DNA of 7,087 bases from the NCBI GenBank assembly GCA_964611185.1, contig CAZSXE010000058.1, positions 1 through 7,087 of the forward strand, written 5' to 3'. Below, in pieces: positions 6,079 through 7,087 of the stretch; positions within the stretch are counted from its first letter, which is position 1, and each line of letters starts with the position of its first letter. Source of the stretch: CAAGNP01 sp964611185 (GTDB lineage Bacteria > Bacteroidota > Bacteroidia > Bacteroidales > UBA932). Made by a program: the position numbers and the translations under genes. The notes beneath the pieces were generated by a model that saw nothing but the letters and a program-made list of their open reading frames with translations, was not told the DNA's origin and searched no databases.

Positions 6079-6096
6079 TACCCCAATTTGGGGGTA
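6079..6096. promoter_or_regulatory. Palindrome in the divergent intergenic region, candidate operator
   Basis: CCCCAATTTGGGG (6081-6093) is an inverted repeat with 6-base arms CCCCAA/TTGGGG around one T. An alternative pairing, TACCCC (6079-6084) with GGGGTA (6091-6096), extends it outward. It sits between the divergent radical SAM and DUF3108-like genes, upstream of both promoter candidates. The GC-rich arms stand out in AT-rich surroundings. It is not followed by a T run suited to termination of either neighbour, both of which transcribe away from it, so a protein-binding site is more likely. Confidence 0.4.
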
Positions 6097-6107
6097 AAAT
6101 GGTGCTA

Positions 6108-6139
6108 TTGAAAACTTTATTTTTGTCTATTATAATTTG
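6108..6139 (+). promoter_or_regulatory. Likely promoter of the DUF3108-like gene
   Basis: TTG at 6108-6110, a 20-base spacer, then TATAATTTG at 6131-6139. This resembles the Bacteroidota TTTG/TAnnTTTG promoter, with the downstream box one base longer than consensus between TA and TTTG. The box ends 13 bases before the ATG at 6153, giving a very short leader. Confidence 0.5.
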
Positions 6140-6152
6140 AACACTAAATGAG

Positions 6153-6770
6153 ATGAAAAAACTCTTATTATCTGTCGCTTTTTTGCTGACTTATGTCGTC
6201 GTTTTGGCTCAAAGACCTTACTGCTGTATCACCCAGGGTGCGGAAATGGAATATTCGATTTTTGATTCTAAGGGAGACCGTACGGTAGGGTCCAAATCCA
6301 CTGTCATATCTGCTTCCGGTTCGAACGGAAATTATGATATAGTTATGAAAACTGAGGCTCCGGGGATGCCTCCGATGGAGGTTTCCACCATTATAAGAGG
6401 GGGTAATGCTTCAGTAAATATGGGTGGAGCATCTGTGGTAATAGACGGAAAGATCCCTTTTGTCCCCACAAGACTTGCAGTGGGTATGGAGCTTGACTGC
6501 GGTACTGTGACTGTTAAGATGATGGGGATAGAAAGTACTATGGTAATTAATTCGAACAAAGTAATCGGGAGGGAGGAGCTTACCACCGATGCCGGTACTT
6601 TTAAATGTTACATAGTGGAGCAGCAATATCAGGCTACTGCCATGGGTTTTAAGAGTAAAGGGGTTCAGCGTACATGGTATGCAAGAGGGGTGGGCATGGT
6701 AAAGATGGAGACTTTTGATGGGAAAGGGAGACTTGCTCAGACTCAGCTATTGACCTCTTTCAGCCGATAA
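6153..6770 (+). CDS. Secreted DUF3108/TapB-like protein of unknown function
   Basis: A 205-residue exported protein. Residues 1-19 are a classical signal peptide (MKK, then a hydrophobic core, ending VLA before Gln20), with no lipobox, so it is probably released into the periplasm or beyond. The mature part is rich in beta-strand-like segments, without membrane spans or catalytic motifs. The pattern of a GAEMEYSIFDSKG opening, a DAGTFKCY segment at 146-153 and a closing RTWYARGVGMVKMETFDGKG (173-192) is what I recall of DUF3108/TapB-like beta-barrel proteins common in Bacteroidota; this family placement is from memory. Four cysteines (24, 25, 116, 152) may form disulfides. The gene is divergent from the radical SAM gene, and 51 bases separate it from another secreted-protein gene on the same strand, suggesting a joint envelope function. 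No enzymatic role should be assumed. Confidence 0.75.
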   Translation: MKKLLLSVAFLLTYVVVLAQRPYCCITQGAEMEYSIFDSKGDRTVGSKSTVISASGSNGNYDIVMKTEAPGMPPMEVSTIIRGGNASVNMGGASVVIDGKIPFVPTRLAVGMELDCGTVTVKMMGIESTMVINSNKVIGREELTTDAGTFKCYIVEQQYQATAMGFKSKGVQRTWYARGVGMVKMETFDGKGRLAQTQLLTSFSR

Positions 6771-6810
6771 TAAACGATTTTAAACGATTACAAACGATTA
6801 TAAACGATTA
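6771..6810. repeat. Four tandem 10-base repeats, TAAACGATTA
   Basis: Four consecutive 10-base units with consensus (T/C)AAACGATT(A/T) begin immediately after the TAA stop of the DUF3108-like gene: TAAACGATTT, TAAACGATTA, CAAACGATTA, TAAACGATTA. The ten bases before (6761-6770, ending in the stop) keep CGAT in phase, like a decayed fifth unit. The array fills most of the 51-base gap to the next start at 6822. Its spacing, near one helical turn, would line up copies on one face of DNA. It does not form a hairpin, since units are direct, not inverted. Confidence 0.9.
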
Positions 6811-6821
6811 AAACACATATT

Positions 6822-7087
6822 ATGAAACGACTTTTTATCATTGTTGCGGTGTTATCACTTGTTACTACCACCTCTAATGCTCAATCTTTTCTTAATAGAT
6901 TGAAAAACAAAGCCATAGAGAGTACTGAAAAAGCTGTCGAAAAGAAAGTGGATGAAAAAGTGGATGAAGCTGTAAATAAGGCAGTCGATAAGGCGGCAGA
7001 AAAGACAGAAGAAGCTATTAATAATGGTGTTAAAAATGCCGATCGCTCAAAATCCGAATCGAAAAATGCTCCGGTAGAATCAGCAGC
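6822..7087 (+). CDS. Secreted alpha-helical repeat protein, 3' end cut by window
   Basis: Partial gene: 88 codons are visible and the frame is still open at the window edge. It starts MKRLFIIVAVLSLV and has a signal peptide with likely cleavage after SNA at 18-20. The mature N-terminus (SFLNRLKNKAIES) leads into a strongly charged Lys/Glu/Asp/Ala/Val helix. Between residues 39 and 58, Val recurs exactly every fourth position (39, 43, 47, 51, 55), giving five V-x-x-x units and 12-base near-repeats in DNA at 6936-6995. After about residue 72 the sequence turns Ser/Lys/Asn-rich, like a linker. Bacteroidota proteins with such a start often continue into a C-terminal domain (OmpA-like or DUF4412-like, from memory), which cannot be checked here. 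It lies 51 bases after the DUF3108-like gene on the same strand and could be cotranscribed. Confidence 0.8.
   Translation, partial: MKRLFIIVAVLSLVTTTSNAQSFLNRLKNKAIESTEKAVEKKVDEKVDEAVNKAVDKAAEKTEEAINNGVKNADRSKSESKNAPVESA

Noticed and set aside
6771..6810. CRISPR array or replication iterons.
   Set aside because: Units are only 10 bases with no spacers, so not CRISPR. There is no replication gene, DnaA-type box cluster or AT-rich origin context to support iterons.

Overview
The window looks like chromosomal DNA from a Bacteroidales member (phylum Bacteroidota). Three things suggest this: AT-rich spacers with promoter boxes of the TTTG / TAnnTTTG type instead of E. coli-type -35/-10 boxes; few Shine-Dalgarno sequences; and gene types common in that group, namely a GH18 lipoprotein, a four-domain CoA-disulfide-reductase-like fusion, and small secreted DUF3108-like and coiled-coil proteins. 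Family or genus cannot be fixed from sequence reading alone. There are seven genes, no rRNA, tRNA, CRISPR array or insertion sequence, and no gene-free stretch over 300 bases.

Layout. (1) 9-1022, plus strand: an apparently intact GH18 chitinase-type lipoprotein. (2) 984-3810, minus strand: a sulfur/redox unit. A large enzyme fuses CoA-disulfide reductase, rhodanese, TusA and DsrE2-like domains, and is followed 7 bases later by a MarR-type regulator whose 3' end overlaps the GH18 gene tail to tail. A near-consensus Bacteroidota promoter lies just upstream (3829-3859), with a palindrome and a repeated ATTGGAAA box that could be the regulator's operator. (3) 3873-6007, minus strand: a two-gene unit, a radical SAM protein with a SPASM/twitch-like C-terminal cysteine set and a Gfo/Idh/MocA oxidoreductase, overlapping by 16 bases. 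(4) 6153 to the window end, plus strand: a secreted DUF3108/TapB-like protein, four tandem 10-base repeats, then the start of a secreted helical-repeat protein that is cut by the window edge.

How the genes may work together. The minus-strand sulfur unit reads as a self-regulated module: the FAD domain reduces a CoA-type disulfide or persulfide, and the rhodanese, TusA and DsrE2 domains, each with its cysteine kept, could pass sulfane sulfur along one polypeptide. The MarR protein is a plausible sensor and repressor. The radical SAM/Gfo-Idh pair looks like a small oxidoreductive pathway on a sugar, cyclitol or peptide substrate that cannot be named from sequence. The two secreted proteins at the right end probably act in the periplasm or outer envelope. 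The least-explained items are the radical SAM/Gfo-Idh pair, the fused sulfur-relay enzyme with its putative operator, and the 10-base repeat array.
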